A DNA stretch of 37,893 nt, from contig JAJYUV010000013.1 of NCBI GenBank assembly GCA_021792355.1, positions 1 through 37,893 on the forward strand. Reading direction: 5' to 3'. A program made the translations under genes and the position numbers. This document shows, in pieces, positions 1 through 8,644 of the stretch (position 1 is its first letter; the number at the start of each line of letters is the position of its first letter). The notes under the pieces are model-generated. The model did no database searches and was not told the origin of the DNA. It saw only the letters and a list, made by a program, of their open reading frames with translations. Origin of the DNA: Thermoplasmata archaeon (GTDB taxonomy: Archaea > Thermoplasmatota > Thermoplasmata > Thermoplasmatales > GCA-001856825).

Positions 1-51
1 TCTTTTATCTCTCTTTTCTATGATTTCAACCGAGGTGTTTGTGTTGGTCAT
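1..51 (-). CDS. Possible N-terminus of a gene running off the left edge
   Basis: A reading frame opens with ATG at 51 and stays open to the window edge (17 codons, beginning MTNTNTSVEI and rich in Lys/Arg/Glu at the cut end). A GGGAGGTG Shine-Dalgarno-like sequence lies at about 65-72 on the same strand, but it is better spaced for another ATG at 58 whose frame closes after 10 codons. No function can be assigned from so short a piece. Confidence 0.3.
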   Translation of the reverse strand, partial: MTNTNTSVEIIEKRDKR

Positions 52-231
52 GCAGCATCAAACACCTCCCTCAAAATTCAAGTATAACGTTTTCTGAAGT
101 AGACCAATCGATTGCTTAACACGCTAACTCTGTGGTTCTATTTTATATAGTAAAATAAAAAAAAACAAAAATTGGAATGTTCTTGATCTAAGCCTTCATT
201 TCGTCTCTTATGAAGTCAAAGTGTGCATCTT

Positions 232-492
232 TCAGAAAACTCTGCTGACTTCCGTAATTGTATGAGTTGTTGGTGGATTCACCTTTGCTAATAGATCTGA
301 AAGAGACGATGCATTTGGTGCTTCCCAGCTACAAATAGCCTTGTTTTTGCCATTAAGTAGTTGTACCCCTTTGAGCGCAAACCCCTGAGGAAGAGCACCT
401 TTCTTCTGCATCTCAATTATTCCCCCAACCACCTTCATTACGTTTTCGCTGTCTTCTTTCTTCCATTCGTGTTCTATTATCACTTCTGCCAT
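232..492 (-). CDS. Small conserved archaeal protein, probable dimeric alpha/beta-barrel fold (function unknown)
   Basis: This 86-aa cytosolic protein starts MAEVIIEHEWKKED and ends in a segment with WEAPNASSLSDLL and VNPPTTHTITE. The alternation of strand, helix and the W-E-A-P turn is the pattern of small ferredoxin-like dimeric barrel proteins annotated only as hypothetical in archaea; this fold call is my inference. The frame stays open for 33 codons upstream, but that extension is low-complexity hydrophobic and overlaps the divergent regulator at 552, so I chose the ATG at 492. No good Shine-Dalgarno sequence precedes it. It is divergent from the Bat-type regulator, with about 59 bp between the two starts, so the two may share control. 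Confidence 0.72.
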   Translation of the reverse strand: MAEVIIEHEWKKEDSENVMKVVGGIIEMQKKGALPQGFALKGVQLLNGKNKAICSWEAPNASSLSDLLAKVNPPTTHTITEVSRVF

Positions 493-551
493 ATTGATCA
501 ACAGGTTAATCAAGAAATGGTAATATAGTTGATACCGTTCCTGACCGGTAT

Positions 552-1250
552 ATGGAAGAAATAGAAATAGAAATAGAATTGACGAACTCAACTCCTTTTA
601 TCCTTCTGTCTAAAGATTTTCCGGACCTGACAATCTTCAGATGGTGCAGTTCCGTCGTCGATTATGTTGAAATGTACGGACCTAAAGAACGAGTCGAGGA
701 TGCATCCAAGAAACTGAGGCAAATTACGGAAAAGATCCATAGCTTTGTGGTAATTTCCGATTCTGGAAAAGATCAATCATCAACGGCTATATCCTGTCGA
801 TGCAACGTTCACAATTCCACTATAAGACTTGCTGAATCCAAAAACCTGCTATGGGAAGCACCTGCGATATACAAAAATGGGCAGGAGAAGCTCAAGTTGA
901 TATCATTTTCCGAAAGGGAATTCAAAACATTCTATGATAACGTCTCAGTACTTGGAGAAGTGCACATTATAAAGAAAAAAAAGCTAGAACCAGATTCGCT
1001 GAGGGATGTCTATAGCATTTCCCTGAAACAATTATTCGGGGATTTATCCAACAAACAGGCACGGTACCTAAGAGATGCAATTAGCAGAGGATTGTTCGAC
1101 TCCCCAAAGAGAATAAAACTTGAAGAGTTGGCCAGAGTGCACGGAGTAAAAAAGTCTACAATGCAAGAGCACGTAAACAAGGCGAAAATTAAGTTGACAC
1201 AATCTGTCGAACCCTATCTTAACTTGTATCTTCTCTCACAAAAAGAATAA
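552..1250 (+). CDS. Bat-type HTH_10 transcriptional regulator
   Basis: This 232-aa protein has an N-terminal sensor-like half (residues about 1-150) without a recognisable motif, and a C-terminal helix-turn-helix of the bacterio-opsin activator type (HTH_10) at about 160-225. The HTH carries the family signature: LSNKQARYLRDAISRGLFD, then a 'LEELARVHGVKKSTMQEHVNKA' type recognition segment. Members bind DNA and often have an N-terminal ligand or redox domain; the effector here is unknown. A TATA-like GGTAATATAG lies about 25-30 nt upstream of the ATG, consistent with a leaderless mRNA. Which genes it controls cannot be seen; the divergent small gene at 232-492 is the simplest candidate. Confidence 0.85.
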   Translation: MEEIEIEIELTNSTPFILLSKDFPDLTIFRWCSSVVDYVEMYGPKERVEDASKKLRQITEKIHSFVVISDSGKDQSSTAISCRCNVHNSTIRLAESKNLLWEAPAIYKNGQEKLKLISFSEREFKTFYDNVSVLGEVHIIKKKKLEPDSLRDVYSISLKQLFGDLSNKQARYLRDAISRGLFDSPKRIKLEELARVHGVKKSTMQEHVNKAKIKLTQSVEPYLNLYLLSQKE

Positions 1251-1461
1251 GGAAAATTCTTGAGTTCATATGTCAGTGCTTCCATCTAGGAATTTTTCTG
1301 AATCGTACTTTGATAATATAGATCAGCCTCTCTCTGTCAGGGAATCCATAAAGGGTGATTAACGGCATTGAATAATAATTTCTAGATTTTTAAATTAATG
1401 GACGAACCCGATAAGGCAGTCGTATCAGAAAAAACAAATAATGCAAACAAAATAGCTATTG

Positions 1462-1971
1462 ATGCCTAGTTTGAGCGAAACAATTGAACAAAAATTTTCG
1501 AAATTCCATTCACAGAAACTTGTTGTCCTCAAGATTCTCGAATATGGACTTAGAGTCGAAAAAGGTAGAGTACTCTGTAATGATATAGAGGTTGAACTAC
1601 GTTCATTAGCGAAGGAATGTAAGGTCGATGCAAGGGCAGTAAAGGCCGCAATTAACAATATCGAGTCAGACAAGAAACTGTCTAGAATCTTCTTAAACAT
1701 GAAATCTACTATCCACTTAGGAAAGGTGGCACCATTCCTTGGAATGGGGGAAATCGTCATTGAACCATACGATGCTAGGGATTATGGCATAATTTATCAG
1801 ACTGTAGAAGTATTATGGAGGCACAAGGTCAGCATCAGGCAAGCAATAGGCGACGATCCGGACCTCGTAGAAGATCCTAAGCTCTATATCATTACTGATT
1901 CAGCAATTCCAGCGTCGATAATACCCGAACTGAAAGAATCGAGTAAGATAAAGGGAGTAACAATCTATTAG
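1462..1971 (+). CDS. Predicted regulator of amino-acid metabolism (COG2061-like, ACT-type C-terminal half)
   Basis: This 169-aa protein begins MPSLSETIEQKFSKF. Residues 1-75 form an HTH-like helical region (KILEYGLRVEKGRV, then 'LAKECKVDARAVKAAINNI'). Residues about 85-169 look like an ACT-type ligand domain (APFLGMGEIVIEPYDARDYG ... KLYIITDSAIPASIIPEL). This arrangement matches an archaeal family annotated as ACT-containing regulators of amino-acid metabolism. A TTG directly before the ATG could also be used, but ATG at 1462 is preferred. The next complete gene on this strand is an amino-acid-permease-like APC transporter about 500 bp downstream. That fits an amino-acid-sensing role but does not prove regulation. 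Confidence 0.78.
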   Translation: MPSLSETIEQKFSKFHSQKLVVLKILEYGLRVEKGRVLCNDIEVELRSLAKECKVDARAVKAAINNIESDKKLSRIFLNMKSTIHLGKVAPFLGMGEIVIEPYDARDYGIIYQTVEVLWRHKVSIRQAIGDDPDLVEDPKLYIITDSAIPASIIPELKESSKIKGVTIY

Positions 1972-2385
1972 TTTAACCGGTCAGACTGACATGCATCGCA
2001 AATCCTTCGAGATATTTCGTAATGAGTAGACCGAGATATGCGGATGGAATAAAGCAACTTCATGAATTTCAATCGGGACTAAGCTCTAAAAGGGTCGTTT
2101 TCTATAATTAGTCAAACGTTTTCCTGGCTATAATCAGTGACTCCAAAATTTATACTGTTCTTTCGATGAATTCAAACGGATGGCATTTGATGGACAACGA
2201 ACATGCCATTGTAGTAGCGGTATATGATCGGTTTAGTTCAGGTCACGTCAGAACTTCCACAAATTGGTAAGGTTGAAAATCGATTCATAATCTTTATCGC
2301 CCCTTTGCGAGTTTCATAAAATCTTTCAATCTTAGTATTTGGTAGCCAACATTAATATAGTATTGTTTCTTACCATGAAGTACAT
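1972..2385. other. Low-coding stretch with two small protein-like frames and the permease leader promoter
   Basis: This 414-bp stretch has no complete gene of normal size. Two short plus-strand frames look protein-like: 2022-2111 (29 aa, starts MSRPRYADGIKQL) and 2166-2270 (34 aa, containing MDNEHAIVVAVYDRF). The second resembles the first strand of small DUF1269-type proteins. Both may be gene scraps or chance. A TATA-like AATATAGTA (about 2353-2362) lies roughly 25-30 nt before the ATG at 2386, and is the likely promoter of the leader ORF and permease. Confidence 0.35.
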
Positions 2386-2484
2386 ATGACAACAATGATG
2401 CACAAGTTACTACAATATAGCAACAACACGAACGTAGATAGAGAAACGGCCCACACTATGGAGGAACTGGAGGGGTCACTGTGA
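2386..2484 (+). CDS. Possible 32-aa leader ORF overlapping the APC permease start
   Basis: ATG at 2386 opens a 32-codon frame (MTTMMHKLLQYSNNTN... ending MEELEGSL). Its stop TGA (2482-2484) overlaps the GTG start of the permease (2481) in a GTGA junction. The ATG sits where leaderless transcription from the TATA at about 2353-2362 would begin. The last codons contain GGAGGAACTGGAGGGG, which is also the permease ribosome-binding site. Translation of the leader would therefore pass directly over that site, giving translational coupling. It may be a real microprotein, a regulatory leader peptide or an accident; no similar peptide is known to me. Confidence 0.4.
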   Translation: MTTMMHKLLQYSNNTNVDRETAHTMEELEGSL

Positions 2485-3890
2485 CGCAGTCGAAACTCCA
2501 TCTTGACGCCATCGGACTTAGGAATTCATTACTACAGGGAGTAGCCAGTGCTGCTCCGGCAGGCGCGGCCGTAGCCACATTCACAGGGGCTGCTTTTTTT
2601 GCTCGAGGAGCACTTCCGCTTACTGCTCTTCTTGCGTTCTTCGTAGTATTATTGAATGGTTACATAATAAGCAGAATATCCCTGAAAGTTTCTGGTTCGG
2701 GAGGGTACTATGAATATGTGAAAGCAGGACATGGGCCATCGGTAGCTTTGTTCACAGGTTACATGTACATCTTCTACCAGATTATGGCAATTGCATTTGT
2801 TGCCCTGAGCATAGCCGTTTTTGTGCCTGCCGCCCTTTCTTATGTATTCAATATAAACATCTCGCCGATTTTTGTCGTGCCGCTTCTAGCAGCAGCACTG
2901 GCTTACGGGTTTCTGGTCTCAGTCAGGGGTATCAAGATATCCACTTCATACACCATGATTATGGCCCTCATAGAAATCGGCGTGATCATAGCAATGGGTC
3001 TCTATGTAATCGCAGCTCATCCGTCTATTAACAATGTTTCGGTCTTTACCTTGAAATACTCATCGAGTGGCATAACGGGAGTGGCCCTTGGAGTCCTATT
3101 GATGTACACTTCATTTGCCGGATTCGGTGCCTCGACCCCGCTTGGTGAAGAAACCACAAGACCCAAGATATCGATTAGCAAATCAGTAATTTACTCAGTA
3201 TTAATTTTGGGCATATTCTATGTCTTTACCGCATATGTTTTCACTGTCGCCTATGGGCCGACCAACATGGCCAACTATGCAGGTGCTCTCGTTCCAGGAA
3301 TCTCAATAATGGGAAGCTATCTTGGAGTAGGTGCTGCCATCATTATCACTGTTCTCTTCATAAACAGCCTGTTGACAGGTCTGGTAGTTCTTACCAACGC
3401 TACTTCGAGGGTACTTATGGCCATGGGAAGGGATGGTCTAGCACCACGCCTTCTATCCAAGACACATTACAAGAGAATGACTCCCTATGTATCTGCAGGA
3501 GTGATCACGGTTTCAGCATTCTTGATATCTTCAGTTGCCACAGAGATACTGGGAGGATTCACTGCTTTCATTTTTGCCGCGATTGGGGCCACGCTCGGGA
3601 CGCTATTTGTTCACATAATCATAAACTCTGCATTCCCGTCAATAAACAAGAAATTCGTAGGTAAGTACGGAGTGAGAAACATCGCGTTAAGTGTGATTTC
3701 TATTACGATATTCTTATTTATTCTGGGGTCGACATTCATAGGAGTTAGCAGTCCGGTAGTAATAGGGACAGGAGCATTCATCGCTTGGTCTGCCGTCATA
3801 TTTGTATTTATGTACATAAAGCGCAAAAAGCTCAAAGAGCTAAGGGCTGCTGGACCGACGGAGCTATCGATGGATACCGTCGGTAAGTGA
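2481..3890 (+). CDS. APC superfamily amino-acid permease
   Basis: This 469-aa integral membrane protein has about 12 hydrophobic segments and a short basic C-terminal tail (KRKKLKELRA). The N-terminus LHLDAIGLRNSLLQGVASAAPAG is the conserved APC 'TM1' region with small residues for substrate binding, and GGYYEYVKAGHGPSVALFTGY is the family's TM2-3 motif. Members import amino acids or polyamines by H+ or Na+ symport or exchange; the substrate is not predictable here. It starts with GTG, preceded by a strong GGAGGGG Shine-Dalgarno at about 6 nt. It overlaps the leader ORF upstream and is convergent with the UbiD gene, whose last 27 nt overlap its own. Confidence 0.9.
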   Translation: MTQSKLHLDAIGLRNSLLQGVASAAPAGAAVATFTGAAFFARGALPLTALLAFFVVLLNGYIISRISLKVSGSGGYYEYVKAGHGPSVALFTGYMYIFYQIMAIAFVALSIAVFVPAALSYVFNINISPIFVVPLLAAALAYGFLVSVRGIKISTSYTMIMALIEIGVIIAMGLYVIAAHPSINNVSVFTLKYSSSGITGVALGVLLMYTSFAGFGASTPLGEETTRPKISISKSVIYSVLILGIFYVFTAYVFTVAYGPTNMANYAGALVPGISIMGSYLGVGAAIIITVLFINSLLTGLVVLTNATSRVLMAMGRDGLAPRLLSKTHYKRMTPYVSAGVITVSAFLISSVATEILGGFTAFIFAAIGATLGTLFVHIIINSAFPSINKKFVGKYGVRNIALSVISITIFLFILGSTFIGVSSPVVIGTGAFIAWSAVIFVFMYIKRKKLKELRAAGPTELSMDTVGK

Positions 3891-5498
3891 CGATAATTTC
3901 TTTTCTATTTTTTCCTTTATTTCCCGAGGAACTGCAGCAACCTGCGGTACTTTCCTATTGGCTAGGATGGTAATCCTATTTTTTTCTAATTTTATGTCGT
4001 TTTCCGGGTTTGAACGTGTGGCTATTGCCCATCCCACCTGCTCTTCATCATACAAGTCAATGTCGTCTGATACTATGACATTCACTTTTTGATCATCCCT
4101 ATAACGGTGGGAAATTACTGCACTACCACTATTGGACTTCAATATGACGGAGTCTTGTTCGACTTCTCTATCATAAGGTAAATTATTTCCTTTCGTCACG
4201 AAGATAATCTTCGCAGTGTTCCCTTGCTCGTCCCTAGTTGGATCGGAACTTATAACGAAGGAACCTATCAGCTTGGTTACATTTCTTTCAGAGTATTCAT
4301 TCAACTGTGCCAAATTGATTAATGCAGTATTGATATCCAATCTCGTCCTTCCGTCATTGATGAATACTGCCTTGTTCCACAGTGGGTCAAGCCCGAGAAC
4401 AGTAATCCCCAGTTGTTTGGCTAACCCTGGCTCAGCATTTTCCACATATCCAAGAGCCAAGAACCTACCTCCATAGTGCGGCCAAACAATCCGATATGTC
4501 GGTCCCTTTGGAAGCGACTCTTTTACTCCCTTCATCACAATCGATGACCTTGGTATCGAAAAAAGGTTTACGTGTTCGCTCGAGTTTGAGGGTTGAATGT
4601 CATAGTATATTGGGTCATTCTTTGTGATTATCGAAATGACTTCTGCAACGAACTTAGTGGAGTCGTAACCCATGTACCCGACATACTCAGCAAATGGTCC
4701 TTCCTCGAATGTCTCCTCTGGTAAGAATTCTGCTTCAATTGCAATCTCAGTATCTCTTGGAATGGGAATTGGGTTAAGGTGACCACGGTCAAAAGAGACG
4801 TTGAACAACTCCTGGACCTTTGCAAACTCGTTATCGATAAATGATGCACCTAAGATATAAAATATGGGGTTAGTTCCTATTAGAATGGTCATCTTCAGAC
4901 GTTCACCTCTTAATTTTGAGATGTTCAAATGCTTCCAGAGATGTCCATGACTTCCGGCGTCAAATGCGAACTTGTTCCTTTCAAACGGTTGAATTCTCGA
5001 AAAACTCAAGTTGATGGTATCCTTGTTTTCTGGGTCTATTGTGGTAGTGAGGCCGCCGGTAATATATCTGCTAAAACCCTTCTTGGATCCATCCATCTCA
5101 TAGTGAGAAGGAATTGGAAGATCGAATATATTGATCTTTTCCCCTGTAATTATCTTATGAACGGAATGCTGGTCTCGATTATCGATTATTTGCCCTGAAG
5201 GAATGTTGTCAGTCACTGACGACCATCGCTCCATCAACTCTTCTACCGATTTGAACCCGGATATTCTAGCAAATCGATCTTCGCTTCCAAAAATGTTTGT
5301 AACTATGGTGAATCCTGTATGACCAATTATATTGTTGAATAGCAATACTGGATTCCTCTTCCTTAGATTGAGATAATAAGCAGTTGTTTCAAAATCTAAT
5401 TTGACATTATCATTGACTTCAAAAATTTCTTCTGGATGGTTTTTCCTCAGGTCCTCTATAAAAGATCTAAGGGAATAAGCATCGGATTTATGACTCAA
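3864..5498 (-). CDS. UbiD-family (prenylated-FMN) decarboxylase
   Basis: This 544-aa enzyme of the UbiD family carries out reversible (de)carboxylation of aromatic or alpha,beta-unsaturated acids using prFMN. Visible family blocks are LPIPSHYEMDGSKKGFSRYI, 'TINLSFSRIQPFERNKFAF' followed by GSHGHLWKH (metal and prFMN binding), and 'LPEETFEEGPFAEYVGYMG' with the catalytic-region acidic residues. The substrate is unknown. Candidates known for archaeal UbiD proteins include quinone-precursor acids and anhydromevalonate phosphate, and nothing here chooses between them; no UbiX-type prenyltransferase is visible in the window. It is slightly longer than many members (about 450-500 aa). The start is TTG at 5498, because no ATG or GTG lies between the upstream in-frame stop and the first conserved residues. 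It is convergent with the permease. Confidence 0.87.
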   Translation of the reverse strand: MSHKSDAYSLRSFIEDLRKNHPEEIFEVNDNVKLDFETTAYYLNLRKRNPVLLFNNIIGHTGFTIVTNIFGSEDRFARISGFKSVEELMERWSSVTDNIPSGQIIDNRDQHSVHKIITGEKINIFDLPIPSHYEMDGSKKGFSRYITGGLTTTIDPENKDTINLSFSRIQPFERNKFAFDAGSHGHLWKHLNISKLRGERLKMTILIGTNPIFYILGASFIDNEFAKVQELFNVSFDRGHLNPIPIPRDTEIAIEAEFLPEETFEEGPFAEYVGYMGYDSTKFVAEVISIITKNDPIYYDIQPSNSSEHVNLFSIPRSSIVMKGVKESLPKGPTYRIVWPHYGGRFLALGYVENAEPGLAKQLGITVLGLDPLWNKAVFINDGRTRLDINTALINLAQLNEYSERNVTKLIGSFVISSDPTRDEQGNTAKIIFVTKGNNLPYDREVEQDSVILKSNSGSAVISHRYRDDQKVNVIVSDDIDLYDEEQVGWAIATRSNPENDIKLEKNRITILANRKVPQVAAVPREIKEKIEKKLSSLTDGIHR

Positions 5499-5576
5499 CA
5501 GAACGTCTAGTCAAATCCCGGATTAAACTTTATTGCGTCAATGGCCAGGGTCTATAGATAAAGGAAGTCCTAATTT

Positions 5577-5584
5577 AAAAAAAA
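5577..5584 (-). terminator. T8 tract directly after the YceI stop codon
   Basis: The minus strand reads eight T residues immediately downstream of the YceI stop codon. Archaeal RNA polymerase terminates on such U-tracts without a hairpin, so this is a plausible terminator. Confidence 0.5.
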
Positions 5585-6124
5585 TTATGGAGCAGTTAGC
5601 TCCATGTGGATGTCAATTTTTACGCTATCTCCAACCAAAAGTCCGCCTCCTTCGAGGAGCATGTTCCATGTTAAACCAAAATCTTTTCTCGCAAGAGTGG
5701 TTGTCCCATCGAATCCGACTCTCTTCTTTCCATACGGATCTGTAATTGGCCCCTGAAGCTCCCCAGATACAGAAACGTCCTTTGTAACATCTCTGATAGT
5801 CAATTTCCCCTCAACATTAACCCTATTGCCGCCTTTTTCTACTCGTGTGCTCTCAAATCGCACCAAGGGATACTTCTCGACATGCAGGAAGTCCAGTGAT
5901 CTCAGATGTTTGTCTCTATCCTCTTCATTGGTGAATATCGAATGAGCGTCTATCTCAAGTTTTACTGTAGAATTTTCGACGTCATTTAAGTCCAGTCTGA
6001 CCTCTCCATCAAAGGTTCTAAATCTCCCTCTTACGTTCGATATCATCATATGCCTTACTGAGAATTCTAAATTGCTGTGAGCCTTGTCTATATCCCACTT
6101 GTTCTGATTATCTGCTGTTTGCAT
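5585..6124 (-). CDS. YceI-family lipid-binding protein (cytosolic form)
   Basis: This 179-aa protein spans a whole YceI domain: WDIDKAHSNLEFSVRHMMIS at the N-terminus, 'VRGRFRTFDGEVRLDL', 'LRSLDFLHVEKYPLVRFES', the GKLTIRDVTKDV block, and 'TLARKDFGLTWNMLLEGGG' near the C-terminus. YceI proteins are lipocalin-like barrels that bind isoprenoid chains such as polyprenyl quinones. There is no signal peptide, so it should act inside the cell, perhaps on isoprenoid lipids or menaquinone. A TATA box (TTTATATATA, 6147-6156) lies about 25 nt before the ATG at 6124. This favours that leaderless start over an upstream TTG at 6139. Confidence 0.85.
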   Translation of the reverse strand: MQTADNQNKWDIDKAHSNLEFSVRHMMISNVRGRFRTFDGEVRLDLNDVENSTVKLEIDAHSIFTNEEDRDKHLRSLDFLHVEKYPLVRFESTRVEKGGNRVNVEGKLTIRDVTKDVSVSGELQGPITDPYGKKRVGFDGTTTLARKDFGLTWNMLLEGGGLLVGDSVKIDIHMELTAP

Positions 6125-6146
6125 AGATTCCGTATGCAAACTTAGT

Positions 6147-6156
6147 ATATATAAAT
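6147..6156 (-). promoter_or_regulatory. TATA box for the YceI gene
   Basis: The minus strand reads TTTATATATA about 25 nt upstream of ATG 6124, the canonical archaeal TATA-to-start distance for a leaderless transcript. Confidence 0.6.
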
Positions 6157-6190
6157 AACTTATGACCTCATACTAAATGATATATAAACA

Positions 6191-6211
6191 AAATTAAAAA
6201 ATAAAAAAAAA
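6191..6211 (-). terminator. T-rich tract after mscL
   Basis: Just downstream of the mscL stop, the minus strand is almost all T (runs of eight or more and five, interrupted by single A residues). This is the expected form of a hairpin-free archaeal terminator. Confidence 0.5.
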
Positions 6212-6213
6212 TA

Positions 6214-6618
6214 TTACTTTATTCCAAATCTCGTGGTGACCTTTACCATTAGGAAAATAACGAAAGCTACGATCAGGAACGTTATGAGTGTCCCGATAAA
6301 TTGTCCTATCAGGAACGGGCCAATGTGGATGGTTGCCCAATTGACCCCTGGCATTGCAAGGTCTATGATTGGCATTACAAGGTCTGTGACCAGTCCTGCT
6401 ACTAACTGCCCTAGGTATATGCCTAAAATGAAGGCTACCGCCATTCCCATCACTTTGTACTGTTCTAGAAACGCCTTGAACTCCTTTACTATGCCCTTGG
6501 GAGGAGCGGGAGCAGGGGGTGCTGGTTTCGGTTCAAGAAGAGCCCTGATCTTTCTCAATTCTTCAAGCATCTCGGTGCCACTTCCGATACTGGCGTCGTG
6601 AGTTTGATCTGATGTCAT
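6214..6618 (-). CDS. mscL: Large-conductance mechanosensitive channel MscL
   Basis: This 134-aa protein opens as a pentameric membrane pore under osmotic downshock. Residues 1-30 form an N-terminal extension with a helical stretch (MLEELRKIRALLE); residues 30-42 are a proline-rich linker (PKPAPPAPAPPKG). The MscL core follows: KEFKAFLEQYKVMGMAVAFI is the amphipathic helix plus TM1, then 'GQLVAGLVTDLVMPII' is the TM1 pore region. A short loop containing NWATIHIGPF precedes TM2 (FIGTLITFLIVAFVIFLMVK). Its length and the N-terminal Pro-rich extension resemble the MscL-type channels of Thermoplasma-like archaea. The usual C-terminal cytosolic helix bundle is nearly absent: the chain ends eight residues after TM2. 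Confidence 0.9.
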   Translation of the reverse strand: MTSDQTHDASIGSGTEMLEELRKIRALLEPKPAPPAPAPPKGIVKEFKAFLEQYKVMGMAVAFILGIYLGQLVAGLVTDLVMPIIDLAMPGVNWATIHIGPFLIGQFIGTLITFLIVAFVIFLMVKVTTRFGIK

Positions 6619-6712
6619 ATTGCCATCTCAGATGTAGAAAATTTCCACTAGCTTAAAAGGCTATGTATTGGAGGCACAAACCACTCCTTCAGAATCTTCA
6701 AGTACTGTTGTA

Positions 6713-8605
6713 TTACCCTCTGAATATTGGTCTCTTGGAAAGCATCATCGAAAGGGATTGGGGAGCCTTTGGCATTCCCTCGACGGACTTCAGGATTTCT
6801 TGGGTCAGTTCCTCATTGGACATTTCACTTTGTCCAGCCTTGCCCCTGACTCGCACTGATAGTTTGTTTGATTCCATTTCTCTGTCACCTATCACGCATA
6901 TATACGGTACCCAGTTCTGCTCAGCATTCCTTACCTTTTTGCTGAGAGATGAATCCGTGTCGTCCACATCTGCCCTTATTCCCTTCTCAATCATCGACCT
7001 AGCTGCATCTATGCACTTTTCTATGTGCCTGTCAGCCAAGGGTACAAACCTTACCTGAGTTGGAGAAAGCCAAAGAGGAAGACTCGGTGTCTTTCCTCTT
7101 TTCTCCTCTTCGGCGGCTTGTTCCAGAAGTGCATAGATAACTCTCTCAATGGCACCGCTAGGGGAATCATGGAGGATTATCGGGAACTGTCTGTTGCTGT
7201 TTGCATCTATGTAGGTCATGTTGTATCTCTGGCCATTTTCATGATCCATTTGAACGGTGGAAAGGGCAGTTGCTTTTCCCATGGAATCTACTATATTGAA
7301 TTCAAATTTCGGATCAAAGTATGCATATCTAAAGTTCCACATCTCTATTAGAACCGGTTTTCCAAAAGTCTTCACCAAGTACCTTATGAAATCGCCATTC
7401 TCTTTCCAAAAATCTTCCGTCATCCTTATTGCTGCCTCATATGATCCCTGCTCTATTCCTATAGAATCCAGAACGGTCATACAGAAATCAAACTGTCTCT
7501 TGAATTCATCCTTAGCTTGATCAATTCCAGCACACATGGTGTGCATATCGGGCATGGTGAATGCCCTAAGTCGCTTGAGTCCCGTGAGTTCCCCACTTAG
7601 TTCGCGTCTAAAGCTGTACCTTGTTATTTCATAGAACCTAAATGGCAGCTGCTTGTACGAAACGGTTGCATCGCTCATAAGTAGGAACTGTCCGAAATCT
7701 GCTGAGAACCGGAGGAAGAATTCTTTATCGTCGGATTTCACGATGTAATGCCTTGAAGGGAACCTATTGAGATATTCCTTAAGAGCTGGATGTCCGTAAT
7801 CGTACATTATGGGCGTTTCTACCTCTATCGCTCCGTAGCTCACAGTCTTCTCAGTAACGTATCTCTCGAGCAAGCTCTTTATCAATCTTCCGTTAGGATA
7901 AAACCGCATGTTCCCCTGGTCTGAACCTGGCTCATAATCCACCAGCTGCAGTTTTTGCATGAGCTTGATGTGCGCCGGAACCTGCTGATAAGTTCTTACT
8001 TTCGTGATCTCGTAGTCTGCAAATTTCTTTAGGTTCTCGTACCCCGAACTCCTAAATTCAGCTCGTGGGATGAGTTCCCCTTCAGGAGTGAGGATGTACC
8101 ATGTCGACTTGACCTTTTCCTCCTGCTTAATAGCCTCTGAAATTTCCTCTTTGGTTCCGGCTTTATGTGGTACCGAGTTTACGGCTGAATCACTGCCATT
8201 ATTGGCATAACTTTTTAACTGCTCAGCGAGGGGATGCCCTTTTATCTGAATGCTCCACTTTTTGTTCCATCCAAAAGGAGCCTTTATAACATCGCAACTC
8301 TCCGATGCCTTCTTTCTCATGAACTCGAGCAGTTCGCGTGCCTCCCTCGGTGATTCGAGTTCCCTGCTCAAGTGTGCAAAGGGATAGATCAAAAGCAACT
8401 TCCTCTTCTGTTTTTTCATGAAACCTGTCGTTTCTTGGATCGCTTTGGAAGCTATTTCCTCGTTGTCGCCTTTCTCCACTGAGACGAGCATTACAACTGC
8501 ATCTTCAACTGTAAACTTCCTCTCTTCACTCTCATCGTATACGTTTGTCTCGGGCTCAATTAGTTCGTATGACATGTTCTCGACGTCGAGTTGCAGTACC
8601 TTCAT
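6713..8605 (-). CDS. thrS: Threonyl-tRNA synthetase, archaeal type
   Basis: This 630-aa enzyme charges tRNA-Thr. Residues 1-145 are the archaeal editing domain (D-aminoacyl-tRNA-deacylase-like), ending in 'FGWNKKWSIQIKGHPLAEQ'. The class II core at about 210-510 carries motif 2 (FYEITRYSFRRELSGELTGL and RLRAFTMPDMHTMC) and motif 3 (HDSPSGAIERVIYALLEQ). The C-terminal 110 residues are the anticodon-binding domain (PLWLSPTQVRFVPLADRH). The start is supported by AGGTGA five nt upstream of ATG 8605. Of the three zinc ligands known from E. coli ThrRS, the two histidines are present (PDMH and ILHD). The position of the cysteine (MNCPGH in E. coli) reads SADFGQ here. Confidence 0.97.
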   Translation of the reverse strand: MKVLQLDVENMSYELIEPETNVYDESEERKFTVEDAVVMLVSVEKGDNEEIASKAIQETTGFMKKQKRKLLLIYPFAHLSRELESPREARELLEFMRKKASESCDVIKAPFGWNKKWSIQIKGHPLAEQLKSYANNGSDSAVNSVPHKAGTKEEISEAIKQEEKVKSTWYILTPEGELIPRAEFRSSGYENLKKFADYEITKVRTYQQVPAHIKLMQKLQLVDYEPGSDQGNMRFYPNGRLIKSLLERYVTEKTVSYGAIEVETPIMYDYGHPALKEYLNRFPSRHYIVKSDDKEFFLRFSADFGQFLLMSDATVSYKQLPFRFYEITRYSFRRELSGELTGLKRLRAFTMPDMHTMCAGIDQAKDEFKRQFDFCMTVLDSIGIEQGSYEAAIRMTEDFWKENGDFIRYLVKTFGKPVLIEMWNFRYAYFDPKFEFNIVDSMGKATALSTVQMDHENGQRYNMTYIDANSNRQFPIILHDSPSGAIERVIYALLEQAAEEEKRGKTPSLPLWLSPTQVRFVPLADRHIEKCIDAARSMIEKGIRADVDDTDSSLSKKVRNAEQNWVPYICVIGDREMESNKLSVRVRGKAGQSEMSNEELTQEILKSVEGMPKAPQSLSMMLSKRPIFRG

Positions 8606-8644
8606 CTGTTCACCTAGGTTTCAAATCCTATACGCAAAAGAGAT

